64,000 bases of DNA, taken from assembly GCA_943789375.1 (NCBI GenBank), contig CALSTX010000010.1:124001-188000 (forward strand). Direction: 5' to 3'. The notes beneath the pieces were generated by a model that worked only from the letters and a program-made list of their open reading frames with translations, did not search any database and was not told the DNA's origin. A program made the position numbers and the translations under genes. The DNA comes from an uncultured Opitutales bacterium (GTDB lineage Bacteria > Verrucomicrobiota > Verrucomicrobiia > Opitutales > Seribacteraceae). This document shows positions 18,701 through 29,100 of the stretch, piece after piece (position 1 is the stretch's first letter; every line of letters starts with the position of its first letter).

Positions 18701-21700
18701 ACTTACATAATTACCACTGTTGTCCCAACCGAGGGCAAAAAAGCTAAAATTTCCCGGTTGTTGAGGAGACCACTGGAGGGTGTAATTTGTTGCTTCAGGG
18801 GATTCTGATGATGCCCGAAATAGTTTTTTACCTTCAGGTTTTCCATTAACATAGAATTGAACTCCAATGAAATTACCATCGGCATCACTGCCTTTAGCGA
18901 GCAGGGGAATGGTCGAGGTGGAAGTAATACTATCAAAAACTGGGTCCACCATTTCAACCGTCGGGTTTAGTGATCCTTCAAAATTATTCATGGTTATTAT
19001 TGTAGAAGATGATCCTACGACATTGGACCTTCGATCAAATGCTAGTACTGAAATTTCATGCGTTCCTTGGCCCGTTACCTGAGAGTTATAAAAATTGGAA
19101 TTATTTAATAAGTAGGTGTACCTACCGGTATTTAAAGTATTTCCTACACTAAAAGATGACATATAACCCACGAAGTCATTATCCACAAAGATTCCCATGA
19201 AAGAGACCGCAGAAATATTTTCTTTTACATCGACCACAACGGGTATCGTTGCACTGGAGCCAAAAGAAAAATTAAGCTCCGAAGAAGGAAAAAGAATTTG
19301 AACATCTGTCAGACTATTGGCAAGCTTACTGAGTTGTCGGTTTCGATGATAAATATCTCTTACATTATTTCCATCCAATGAGTTTTGATTTGAAGTAGTA
19401 AAAGCTAAACCTGCTTGCCCCTCTGCATCGCTACTAAAGAAAATATGCCTACCATCTCCACTAATAATCGGAAACCGATTACTCGGCATAGTCGAAGCCA
19501 TACTTGGTAGGTAGTTCACCGGAAAGCCAAAACTGCTCAAACTGACTCTTTCACTCTCATTGGTGTCAAGATCGAAGAGGTAAATGTCGTCCGTTTCATT
19601 GTCGGCAGGGACTATTAAGGAAGGTCGATTGCTTCCGGTTGAGTCTATGTTACTCGAAGTTAAAACTTCAGAGAAACCAAATATGGAGGGTGCTGGGGCA
19701 ATCACTGGTGTTGCTCGGGTAAAACCGGAACCACTAAAAAGCATATTACTTCTAGGAGTGATTAAGACAGAAGAGGGGTTATTGGTGGTAAATTTCCCTG
19801 TTAATGCAGAAAAAGTAAATGATGTGCTCCCGCTAGCATTATTTTCGATTTGTGGACCAGATAGTAGAGATTGCGGGAATGCCCACTGGGTTCTAATAAT
19901 ATTTGTAATGCGATCTCGAATATCGGTGAGTGAATCACCCGCTGTATACCCCACAGTGGTAAGCGCGGTTGTGGCATTAATGGCAAAATCAACCTCAATG
20001 GTTCGGTTTGTATCCGCAATGGTTAGGGTTGTATTTGCAAGACTTGCGGTGGATAAAATCTCTATACCAAAAGATTGTTCAAGGAAAACTTCACCTCGAG
20101 AACCAATATGGATTTTGGTCTGGTCAATTTTTGCATCAGGATAGCCATCTTGATCAATATCAACACCATCCCCTTGTATAGAAATTAAAGAGTCAAGGCC
20201 ACGGGCAGTAGCTACCGCTTCTTGATACCCTGCTCCATTGTTTACCATTTCAACCCGATGAACCAAAGCTCCTCCCGTACGATCGGCAATACTACCTGCC
20301 ACCTGCTCAAAACGAATTAAACCAGCTTCAAAACTTGTACCACCCCGAGGGTTATCCACACTGACAGTGGTAGTATCGAGGTCGTAGTTCTCACCTTCTG
20401 ATACCATAAGGATCGATGAAATTCTACCCAAAGTATCCACTTGGTAAGAAGCGATCGCACCACTTCCGTTTCCGGAAAAATCCTCAATTTTCAGAAAACC
20501 ATTTTGGTACCCTAGTCCGGGGTTTTGAATTTCTATTTCTCCTATACCACCAACTAAAATGGCGGTAGCGGTCGCCTGTTCCGTAGGGTTTGAGAAATAC
20601 ACCCTTCCATCCGACCGGGTCACATTACTATCTAAAAAGTTTGAGGATTTTGTGGCATACACAATAGTTCTTCCATCTTCACTGATTGAAGGCTCCCGAC
20701 TTGGCATATTTCCGCCAACCTCATTTTTTTCACTCACACGATTGAGAGGGATGTTTGTCTGTGAAAGCAACACATCTGTTGTCTTGACCCTGTAAATATC
20801 TCCTTCGGGGTGGGAAATAAATGCTGTAATCACCGCGGTATCTCTAGGAGCTGGAAAATTTGGATCAGGAATGACAGAAACGATGGGGTCAACATAATTG
20901 ATCCCGGGGTTTACGATCCTCACTCCAGATGATTGGATTTGACCGTAACTATTAATCCCGTTTGAAAGGGAAAGAATTGCCCCGCTGCCGGTGCCATTCG
21001 AATCTGTGACTACAATGGACGGGTTACCAAAATAACCCACACCACCACGGTCGACTCGGATGCTGGAAATTCCTTTAAGTAAAAGTAAGTTTGTGGCTTC
21101 CGAGCGAAAAACAATGGTTTCCCCATCTCCACTTATTTCAACCTGATCAGATGGACCACCCATTGCTTCTATATTACTGGCAAATAAACCAAGAAATGAA
21201 TCGCTTGGCCGGTTTACTCGAGCAAGGTAATTGTCTTCCAATCGGAGCAAGAAAACATCAGTTTCCCCGTTGGTATCAACATCATTGGTAAAATTTTGGT
21301 CTGATAAATCTGTAGCATCCGAAACAAAGACGACATTCGACGCATTGTCGTCTATCTTCGGGGTTTTGCTCGCTTTATTACCTTGCGTCAAGGATTTGAT
21401 CTGAGGATCCAATGGGTTGGTGAGATCCCATAAAAAGACCTGTCGCCCAGTGCTGCTATTTCCATTTGTGCTTAAATTTGTTGCGTCTGACTCAAAAACA
21501 ACGAAGTTTCCGTCTCTGTTAATATCAGGGTAAAAACTTCCTTCATTTGGCTCAGTTCCACCCAAGCCCTCAGCTCTTATGATCTGTTGGTTGTAAATTT
21601 TATAAAGAAAAATGTCTTCATGATCATTACCATCGCCAGGGATAAGATCATAAGCTTTCGAGTGGAATACGATTGTGGTACCATCTCCACTTATTCTAGG

Positions 21701-23170
21701 ACGAAGACTATCTCCGTTACCCCCGATATTTGGATTTAAAAAAGAACTAGATATGAGAGTGGAAGGACCACCCACAACAAGATCTTGATAGAAGATTTGT
21801 TGCACACCATTTTGATCCGTTTGTTCGTACACAACCAACCTACCATCTCTACTTGCATGAGGTCTTTCCGACATTCTTGCAGATTCGGTTACCAAGTTTG
21901 TTATTCCACTGTTTTCTGAAACAAGGGTAATGACCGGTGTATTATCTAATGGAAAATCTTGATTGGCAATCGTTACACCCAAATAATAATCGCCCTCTAA
22001 ATTATCCGGCAATTGCTGTATCCAATCCAAATGAATAGTTTCATTGGGTCTCAAGTTTGCTCCAAGACCATTTTCACCAACATCAAACTCTCTAAGAACA
22101 AAATCCTCACTACCCATGAAACTATCATCCTCTGATAGCAGGACTCTGGCAGTAAAATCACCGGTAAGCAAAGAAGTGCCGGTATGGCGAATCGTAAAAC
22201 TGATACGAACTGGATCAAGACCTCTGTAAGTACCCGTGTCTCCATAAAAACTATCCTGTTCGACAGCGAGCGTGACCACTCCGGGATCGACTATCACCGG
22301 AATTTCCATTCGGTTATCAGACCCTTCGGCGTCCTCGACTGTTTCATGGATGATTTGATCACCTGCGGCAAATGCAGGGTCAACCACAGCCTCAATTGAC
22401 CAAGCAGAATCAGGATTTGCATCACCGGGAAGACGAAGGGGTGGCATGGTTATTTGGGGGGTATCTGTTTCTGCTTCTAAAGAAGGCGTTAAACCTAGTG
22501 GGGTCGAAGGCAAGGTCACGCTCTCTTGATCAACAATGATTCCATTTTCTAATAATCTCACAACCAATGGGAAAAATACACCCTCTTGGGTTCTGACTGC
22601 TGCATCATTGCGTACCACCACCACTGGATAAATGTCAGATCCAGGTAAATAATCGTCAGATTGTGTACTTACTGCAGTTACTTGTAGGTTTGGGATCACT
22701 AAAGAAAAAGTGTGGGTAACTTGGTTATTTAACGGGTTGTTCTCAAGAGCCGCACCCTGAACCCGTATCGTCACAGACCAAAGTGCGGTTTCAGTCCATT
22801 TTTGGGCCTGATACCAAGGCATAAAAAAGATGACCTGCCGTGCAGTCGTTACATCATCATTATCGAGCTCTGGGTTTGGTGTAGCAGAAGTAAAGCCGTC
22901 CCAAGTTTGGATGTGAGTACTGATTATTTGACCATCCGGGTCTTTCAATTCTACGGTTGCAATAACCGTCTCACCGCCTGGAACATTGGTTGAATTTGCG
23001 TCTACATGAAAAACTCGACCCGTTATGGCAAAAGCTGAACCGACTAATACCTCAGCGGGTTGGGTACCGGTAAATTCGACAGACAAATCTGTAACCTGAG
23101 CACTCGCTTTTTGGCTCAAGCAAAAGAAACTTAAGACAGAGAATAGAAGCCATTTACACAACTTAATCAT
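12737..23170 (-). CDS. Giant exported protein: CARDB-like, PD40 propeller, Ig-like and GxGY repeats, aromatic C-terminus
   Basis: The frame opens at 23,185 (3,482 codons), but the ATG at 23,170 is preferred. It overlaps the upstream TGA as ATGA and leads into a clean signal peptide (MIKLCKWLLFSVLSFFC up to the KASA cleavage region). Numbering from 23,185: CARDB-like beta domains at about 30-430; PD40/TolB-like propeller blades at about 430-1290, each with an S-x-DG-x-x-I/V-V-F pattern; interleaved GxGY repeats; bacterial Ig-like domains (VNG-x-x-x pattern with FFALGWDNSGN-type strands) from about 1290 to 3050; a helical region at about 3075-3370 faintly like DUF4214; then the tryptophan-rich terminal module. 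Likely extracellular or surface-bound. Function unknown; the propeller and Ig domains suggest a scaffold or adhesin. The gene is intact, unlike its upstream neighbour. Confidence 0.85.
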   Translation of the reverse strand: MIKLCKWLLFSVLSFFCLSQKASAQVTDLSVEFTGTQPAEVLVGSAFAITGRVFHVDANSTNVPGGETVIATVELKDPDGQIISTHIQTWDGFTSATPNPELDNDDVTTARQVIFFMPWYQAQKWTETALWSVTIRVQGAALENNPLNNQVTHTFSLVIPNLQVTAVSTQSDDYLPGSDIYPVVVVRNDAAVRTQEGVFFPLVVRLLENGIIVDQESVTLPSTPLGLTPSLEAETDTPQITMPPLRLPGDANPDSAWSIEAVVDPAFAAGDQIIHETVEDAEGSDNRMEIPVIVDPGVVTLAVEQDSFYGDTGTYRGLDPVRISFTIRHTGTSLLTGDFTARVLLSEDDSFMGSEDFVLREFDVGENGLGANLRPNETIHLDWIQQLPDNLEGDYYLGVTIANQDFPLDNTPVITLVSENSGITNLVTESARMSERPHASRDGRLVVYEQTDQNGVQQIFYQDLVVGGPSTLISSSFLNPNIGGNGDSLRPRISGDGTTIVFHSKAYDLIPGDGNDHEDIFLYKIYNQQIIRAEGLGGTEPNEGSFYPDINRDGNFVVFESDATNLSTNGNSSTGRQVFLWDLTNPLDPQIKSLTQGNKASKTPKIDDNASNVVFVSDATDLSDQNFTNDVDTNGETDVFLLRLEDNYLARVNRPSDSFLGLFASNIEAMGGPSDQVEISGDGETIVFRSEATNLLLLKGISSIRVDRGGVGYFGNPSIVVTDSNGTGSGAILSLSNGINSYGQIQSSGVRIVNPGINYVDPIVSVIPDPNFPAPRDTAVITAFISHPEGDIYRVKTTDVLLSQTNIPLNRVSEKNEVGGNMPSREPSISEDGRTIVYATKSSNFLDSNVTRSDGRVYFSNPTEQATATAILVGGIGEIEIQNPGLGYQNGFLKIEDFSGNGSGAIASYQVDTLGRISSILMVSEGENYDLDTTTVSVDNPRGGTSFEAGLIRFEQVAGSIADRTGGALVHRVEMVNNGAGYQEAVATARGLDSLISIQGDGVDIDQDGYPDAKIDQTKIHIGSRGEVFLEQSFGIEILSTASLANTTLTIADTNRTIEVDFAINATTALTTVGYTAGDSLTDIRDRITNIIRTQWAFPQSLLSGPQIENNASGSTSFTFSALTGKFTTNNPSSVLITPRSNMLFSGSGFTRATPVIAPAPSIFGFSEVLTSSNIDSTGSNRPSLIVPADNETDDIYLFDLDTNESERVSLSSFGFPVNYLPSMASTMPSNRFPIISGDGRHIFFSSDAEGQAGLAFTTSNQNSLDGNNVRDIYHRNRQLSKLANSLTDVQILFPSSELNFSFGSSATIPVVVDVKENISAVSFMGIFVDNDFVGYMSSFSVGNTLNTGRYTYLLNNSNFYNSQVTGQGTHEISVLAFDRRSNVVGSSSTIITMNNFEGSLNPTVEMVDPVFDSITSTSTIPLLAKGSDADGNFIGVQFYVNGKPEGKKLFRASSESPEATNYTLQWSPQQPGNFSFFALGWDNSGNYVSSAIYNISSTTGSDPPAVEITKPFKTIDLNSSFIVLDSTTGSIIDVNLTEPIGSGYFTMPNVSVTGLGAGAKITPIVDWNVSSLDYGKVTKLTVASSGQGYDLLDTSIRVTPVVQSTKLGEEASISTYYELNASGDLQSTRYYIGTRFDGKLQTGSGYVTAPNFRPRTISTPGRLPLRPPSTGETTTSVLPLDVTLPAPPSYPAARISGGFNHSPLYLEANVSSQNANISEVRLSINGEVSEESVKTSPPYVFPVYLDDPMEYSIVVLVKDDNGNVSSSEPLTFDCREMVESSPIAFFEGPKEESLQVGSTMTLTAMASSESGINNVEFFLDAKSLGFAQKQNDSNFYSMVVDLTSMSEGAHEVSMVARDFLGNQVGSFPDSMTNIQSKLNKILKIRSASNVGLPNGSILAPKTSTLLGFQQGDLTSYEKGSIVNVFIKAESSATSELAEIKLFSNGTPVDFTGQNGTFESLMHDPQSTSHELGYYEFSFEANSTGIKNISVTLIDNYGNQNVIDETIQIQVIGNVGSTPSVINLTSPYKPQMGQVWQPGERDIDEYSVDEITSITLGSSIPIVAFAIDEDKDFETLRFFVDNIPLTDEIGIPLTVPFPDQHPFSTVWEANETGIFNFYAMGKDKTGNISMSNLSTVEVLPTFDQVPDKPYFSGNRKLALATASLTSDGKILNVNIIAGENGNGYISEPKVVFDNFGTGGSGASAIAKIDPLSKQVIEIEIVDHGNNYQIAPKIYLQGGFVDLVASGAHAVAEVIRLLGPPFDPPTAGIADTFVSFSGFGYSSAPNVTVVHPRGIEASLSAVMEPSPFFGQQVASLRIDNPGQNYNPINLNEITFSGGLGIESETFESTVNDPDGAIIKTEFVAAGGGFFWKFEDRALPPFKGEWNGPVPGEYHLFSIAHDNLGNISTSQKIVQNVVRPLAPLVSFAPLNVALATPVFTSSGSISNIILDYNGSGYNTVPQVFIDGDGEGASASAVINYETGEVVSVVILNSGTGYSDAQIYFIGGLEKGKNEPEVVLGETISLRASALDHDGQVVRLSLVIDGDKVNPKQADDILDPQFQPGSFQYNGSDPEYIVQYTPNSLGFIELMVEAVDDEGKSTYSNPLRYKITNGSVPIVEMVTPIPNSKWSIGYDQNRSIRLVANASDPDWAFNNDVNETSKINGVMFFANDRFAGEGQRIPFTSHYFFDWLPKSAGAYKINAYVVDSQGGFTYLDQIEDLPNVNTNRGNIAVSAPVEVEIIPRTDSKLPFVDLVYPSEDMQITSNSEIRLVAVASDPDDSVETIQLFVNGEAYGAEINTDKSNSFSAQSFGLNWGPLGKTGIFSLMVRAKDTSGNLSFSSPVFVSVSVGNDYSPIISLGPLSGSYQVGSIVSLSATGVDVANSSSGFGVIEEVRFFANGIQLGTPDFQFPYLQNWFPETRGTYELFAQVRDNENNVRVSPIELVEIKDFELITFDMTDVELEQQEGRYGVYDGSTISVSVSASGESTELSRLNNVTLYANGKVTGSMRSVPVFYGNGILQKISYTIDWNVDYTNYADKNGQVLLVAYSEDPEIFSNTQLINIFSPDPYNPASIATNLGISMDSSERAKFDTLVSQNNQDVQKAYSLYLQQLTSSSLLSQYIDIVAAHHITLGYFHNSYTSFIEGKAFIIPTSDQWLRNYIDLLLFSPEYQSAFGPVPYMVGAASRANSIDYGQNRRNFVRQCYQNKYSKETSLQQTIQGSSRMLSFWENYEDGYWELRGGRPDDSIDSPPRRDAMPIEQTGGDNNFSSGNLTVNEIVGYLGPESGHCAVDLIFNLAKEYSLEGGLPYIIGSEPYRESIYKIVVLLFILMEEEARSFSPSEIESLTTLSVDQAISKILIDYRYQLKFNQIINEATELNFDWKITDWFGHFFDLEYPWIFHAQIGWLYYSKATLDEGFWAYSEGLGWWWSNKPQFSIDAAIGKNHRYVFLSRENEWVALDFSASNGTKRYYSFSLNDYIDF
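12740..13030 (-). other. Tryptophan-rich C-terminal module, copy 1
   Basis: This encodes the last 95 or so residues of the second giant protein. Key residues are DWFGHFF, then YPWIFHAQIGWLYY, then GWWWSN and F, matching position by position the end of the first giant protein. A conserved terminal module on large secreted proteins usually marks sorting or surface attachment; here that is inference. Confidence 0.7.
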
Positions 23171-26100
23171 GGGCGGGTTAACCATTGGTTAGTATTAAAA
23201 TCATAAACTTTAGGGGGATTTTGACCAAGATCAAAATATTTCCATTTCTGGGAGTCACCTTGTTCTATAAAATAAGGAAACACATCTGGATTACTCCACC
23301 ACCAGTTACTGTATACAGCATCCCAAAACCAATAACCATGGGCATCATCTGCATACACATAAAGCCAACCGAGTTGAGAATGATAAACCCAGGAACTTCC
23401 TGTGGAATAGAACGAGCCAAACCAGTCTGAAGAAACCCACATGTTTTCCAAGTTCGTATCACTTGCAAAGGTTAGCCCATTATCAATCCAAATTGCACCT
23501 TGGGTCTCACTCGACTTTCCGCGCCCATCGGACAAAGAAAAAGTAAGTGAAAATTTCTGACCCATCAAGTTTGAGAGTTCATCAGCATCCTCAACAACGA
23601 GATTTCCTGTTGATAGAGATAGAAAGGAAATTCCATCCCCATCTGTGTCAACATTACCAGAAATTATTTCAATTTCCACAGGATCTCCATCATAGTCAAC
23701 CGAAGGGAAATTTTGCACTACTTGATTATGTAAACCATCAGCTTTGCGGAAAATAAATTTAAAGTCATCGGCTTGCGGGGCGAAAAGGTTTAGATCGTTC
23801 AATAAACTACTACTTTGCAAGAGTGAATCCGTTGTGAGCGTTCCCGCTAACGAAGTAACACTACCAACTGCAGTTGCCAACTCTTGGTAAACAGAAATTA
23901 CTTCCTGTTCGACCACCAACTGTTGTTTGGTTAATTCACTAAGCAATTCGCTGGATTCCAAGGATTGGCTTTTTAGGCTTTGGTGTAAGGCATCGGTTTT
24001 CTCTAAAATATCAATAAAAGCTTCCGCTTCATCTGAACTCAGCAAAGTACTATCTATTTCTTCTTCTATCAAAGTTTTCAGCATATCTTCCAATTGCTGA
24101 GGCTCATCTAATATATATATTGGCGAATCTTGGTTGAGGCCGAAAGCAATCTCTCTACTTAGGTTTAAGCTCGAGCTTCCCCGTTTGTAGTCCGATCCTA
24201 ATTTATACTCTAAGAATACCTCAGTTTGCTTAAACAAATTAGCAACCCTAGCGTTTTCAAGTAGCATTTTTCCAGCATTTTCGTCTTCTAGTACTGCTTC
24301 TTTGAGGGGATCGTATGCGGTAATATCTGAAACATTTAGTTCTAAAATTTCATTCAATTTTTCTAGAGATTCGCTTTTCGGGAGGCCCAAATCAATCATA
24401 CTTGAAATGAGCGTTGTTAAAGGCGTCACAACCGAAGCATTCGCATCTGCAGAAAAACTTCCTAGGAATACCGCTCCGGTGGAACCATCCACACCGCCTG
24501 AAACAATGATTCTACCTTCGCTTGAATCGAGAATGCTGTTATTATTTTCATCAAATCTTACAAACTCTTCTTCGGTGATCTTGAGGCTATACTTGCCGTT
24601 TTGGTCGGTAGTTGAAGGTATAGAAAGGTCAGAAATACCATCATTATCGCAGTCAAAAATTACATTAGCACCAACCAAATATCCATCAATTGCATTACCA
24701 CTTAAAGTAAAAGCAGGTGGAGAAACTCGAACGACCAGGGTTTCACTCGCTTGGTTTCCAGATTTATCCGTCACTTCCAATGCAACGCTGTAATCACCCT
24801 CGGCATTTACATCTATATTTTCAATACCACTTAGGTTTACATCATCGGTTAGATCACCATCGTAATTATCATTGGCACTGTAGATTGGCAGCAAAAACTC
24901 CTGGCCTATGGTCAAGATAAGTGGATTTTCAGAAATATTAATGGTGGGCGTTTCACTGTCTACTACATTTACTGTCCTAGTCGTCTCAGAAATATTGCCA
25001 GAAGAATCAACCGCTCTGTATGTAACAGGGTAAGTTCCGACCAAGTTTATATTAGGACTGCCAATAATTGAAACCGTTACAGTATCATTGGCATCTCTGT
25101 TGTCCTGTATATTATACCCTGGCTCTATCCATTCTTCATAAACATCATGCTTAAAAACGGGGCTAAACAAGGTGATGGTTGGACCGTATATGTCCTCAAC
25201 AATTATGGTTTGCGATATGATGGAAGATTTCTCACCAGAAGAGTCGAATGCTTGATAGCTAAGAGTATATGAACCCAAGGGAATGGTTTGATTGGCTTCT
25301 AAATAATTCGAGGACAGGGTTCCGTTAAAGTTAACTAACCGGGGTGACAGGGAACCTTCAAATCGAATAATTAAGTTACTTGGATTTGCAGGATCCCATT
25401 CACCATCTAACACATCCAGGGCAACCACATTGTGAGCAAATTCATAAGATCCTAAGCCATCAGGTATGGAGACTTCAGAGCTAAAATTATTATTAAAACC
25501 TATCGTTGGAGGAGAATCTTTAAGATAAAGGTTGGCACTGAAAATATTTTGGGTCAGGTATCCCGACCATAATTCCATGGGTTCTCCCTTTGAATGAGTA
25601 GCGTTTCCATCCGTATCTAGAAAGGCTGTTATTCTGTGATACTGATTTACCTGTAAATGGGGAAAATTGAAGGCATATGGCTTTGTATGGTTGTAGTCAT
25701 TAATTTCATCTACATTTGTAAAGCTGGCTTTCGCCGCATCCTGGGCAATATTTGCTTCATGTTTTAAATAGAGTGGAAAGTCTAAATGTTGAGGATTAAA
25801 AATTATACCTGATAAAGAAACTGTGGGATCCGAAGAGTTTGGGTTAAGCCCCATGACCAACTCATATCGATCGCTTAACCCGTCAAAGTCGGAGTCGGCG
25901 AGAAGAGGGTTTGTGTTTTGATCTTCGGTTTCGTTTCGGTCATCAATTCCGTCCCCATCTGTATCCCAAAGTAACGGATTTGTAAAAGTTACCATGGTTT
26001 CATTACCGTCATTTAAACCATCCATATCGGTATCGGATAAAAATGGGTGGGTTCCTAATTGATACTCATCCACATTGCTTAAGCCATCATTATCCTCATC

Positions 26101-29100
26101 ACTTGCCCACCAGGTATTATTCTGGTCAATAAAAGAACCGATATACAAATCCAACCATTTTTCTTTAGGTGATAATTCATTTCTTGGAGATGCTCGTACC
26201 AAAGTGCTCGCACTATAAACAACTCCATTCTTTGTAATATTTGCTTCAAGGGTTAGTGTGCCACCGCCAAGATTTAGCTTCAAAACAGCCCCACTCCCAT
26301 GGCCTTTCGGGTCATGAATGATAAATTCCGCATTTTGACTATATCCTGATCCTGAATTTGTTATATTTACATCCAATATTTCACCATAGCTGCCAACCAC
26401 TACACTTGCATTGAAATCGACCCCATTACCATTTAGTGAGACCCGAGATTCATTAGTATAACCTGTACCCCTTCCTAAAATTTGCACCTCTTCCACCCTC
26501 CCCCTTTTGAGAGTAGAAAATAAATTTAAATCCGCGGAACTTCCGGTTGCATTACTAAGAGTGGCCACATTGCTTTGGTTTACATCACTGTAATCTAAGC
26601 TGAAACTCCAGTTTGTATTATTGGTTTCAAAAGGAGCTCCAGTGACATCAAATCCAATGGCTGTAAAGGTAAAGTTTGCCTCCCCTACCCCTTGTATATT
26701 GATTGGCACTTCAACAAAATTCGTACCGTTTCCATCATTGGGTACGATGTAAAAAAGTCCACCAGTCGTGGAATCTAAAGAATCCAAGGTTCCCTGCCAT
26801 GACGAGGTTTCTGAGGAGGAATGCATGAAATCTTCGAAGAAGTCTATCCCGCTTAGAGATGAAGAGTAAGTAACGGTGAAGCGATCATTTGGATTAAAGC
26901 TTGTGGTGTTTTCATCATCGACAATCGTAAGGGTTAGGGAACCGTCTAATTGCCCAACAACTGTTAAATTTGGAACCGCAGAGCTGGTATTGCCTGGGAA
27001 TGGGTTGATTATAATCTGCGGCCTTTCTCCATTTTGAAAGCCTGCCCCAATCCCTTGAATCATTTTCAGTTCCTCCTGGTACTCCTGACTTGCGGTCACG
27101 GACCTCGAGGGTTTGGCCAAGGAGCGAGCCTGGGCAGACCAGACAAGAGTACTTCTGCCAATTCCTCGGTTATCCGTCTCCAGGATTAAGTCTGGCATTC
27201 CGGGAACATATAACACTTGGCTTACTTTTGTTGGATCCGCACTTGGCCTGAAGGTCGATTCCTGGAACAGCATATCTTCCATAAAAACGGCAACATTATA
27301 AAGACCTGGCTCTAAATCTGGGATCATGTAATAACCGGACTGGTCGGTGTAGGCAGTCATATTCCTTTCAGCTGGTTCATTCTCCGCCCAATTCATTCCC
27401 GGTAGCCCATCAGTTACTATAATCTCGGCTCCCATTGCGGGAAGGTGTTCCATACCTGCACCGAAACCGTAATACAGTTTCGATGGAAAACGCTCATCGA
27501 TATATAAGTCTATGTAATCAACCTCACCGGTGGCATCAAATTCATTCGCTCCGTTTAATCTGAAAAGAGAACTTTTATTGGAATCCATCATATTTAGAAG
27601 GTGTTGATTCCCAATTATTACTTCTGCAGTAGCATCATAAGAATCATGATAAGTATTAATAAGGTTCAACGATGGTTGTTCATCAAATAAACTCCTCCAG
27701 CGATGATCCTCAGCATCCTTTGCACTGGTATCAAAATAAGTACCATTTTGATCCAATTGTATTTTCGTTAACCGGGTAGTTGTAAAAGGTGTGGCGCTTG
27801 CCTGCACAAAACCCACCTGACCATCATTTGAGTCAGGTCGGTGAGAGCCATTAAAATCAAACGTTAAACTATCAATATCCCGGCTTTGGCTAAACTTTCC
27901 AAAAGATCTAACCTCTACATCAACAATTCGATCGCCCAGAAAGTCAGCATGGGTAGGAGAGCCAAATAGCCAGTCTTCATCCAAACCAGTTACATCTTTG
28001 GTAAGCAGCACCAACTCCGAAGAAATGGATAGCACATTATGAACCTCCCTGACACCAAATGTTGTTTCATAAGAATGATCCCATGACCAAGGTCTTTCCT
28101 GAAAGCCCTGCCCCGCACCCTGCGGTCTGAAGATTTGGTCATATTCCAAGTTTTTAAGCTCAGGGTCATCAAAAATAACCCGCACCATTTTCCCGTCTTC
28201 ATCAAAGATTGGGATGGCGTCCACTCCTGTGCCCGAACCAGTTAAATCCAGTTCATTAGCCGTATACATATCACCTCCGTCATCCACCACTATTTCCTGA
28301 ATTTCTCCATTCCTTACAAGCAATGTAAATTTGGCATCAAAAGCTTCCCAGTCTTCATACGGAAAACGGGCATAATCATTCACTAGGGCAAAATTAACCT
28401 TGGTACCTCCGCATTTTCGACTCTTGAAATTTACAGACATGTGAGCCGTCGCATTGTAATCAGACCGTAGGTCAAAAATCTGATCATGAAAAACAGATAT
28501 GTTTCCATCAGCCTCACACAAATGTTTGGCTAATTTTACATGCCTGCCCTCCCAGGCAGCTACCTTTTGGGAAGTTGTTTCTTCATCTACTAAAAAACTT
28601 TCATCCACTTCACCGGGGCAATTTTCTGGTGGATAGGAGGATCTTTCAATATGGCCACATTCAACCAGCTGGCCGTTTATGGTCTCTCTTATGTTGGTAC
28701 AGCGCCACACCCGGTTAATTATATCATCATACGGATAATACACATGGTGCTTGGGGGCAACCCCTCTCAAATAAGCAACCGGGTCCCGGTATCCCCGACC
28801 ACTCTCAGTTACGATAATTTTTTCGATTTTTCCATCTCTTATTTTAGCAACGGCATGAGCACGGTCCTCATTGCTATCAATCGCTTCCTCGGTTCGGGCA
28901 CGGTCCCATATTTCAACCCATGGGTGGGAGTGAGATGGTTTATCTGACTGGCCTCGGACCGCATGTTTTCCATCGGTGCATTTATCGCACGGTGGGATTT
29001 CATCCCAAAAGCCACCCAAGCGAACTGTAAAATTTGCATCTTCTTCGTCGGCAATCAGTGGAGTTGTGTGAGATAAAGCAGCCTTCGGTATATTGGTTGA

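Noticed and set aside
19584-20144. 186-codon plus-strand ORF
   Set aside because: It is antisense to the second giant gene, whose frame is continuous and domain-rich here; no recognisable protein.
21060-21900. TolB annotation for the propeller region of the second giant
   Set aside because: PD40 blades are present, but the protein is a 3,480-aa exoprotein without the TolB N-terminal domain and no tol-pal genes are near.
24302-24793. 163-codon plus-strand ORF
   Set aside because: It lies opposite the DUF5011-like part of the first giant gene; composition is that of a mirror frame.
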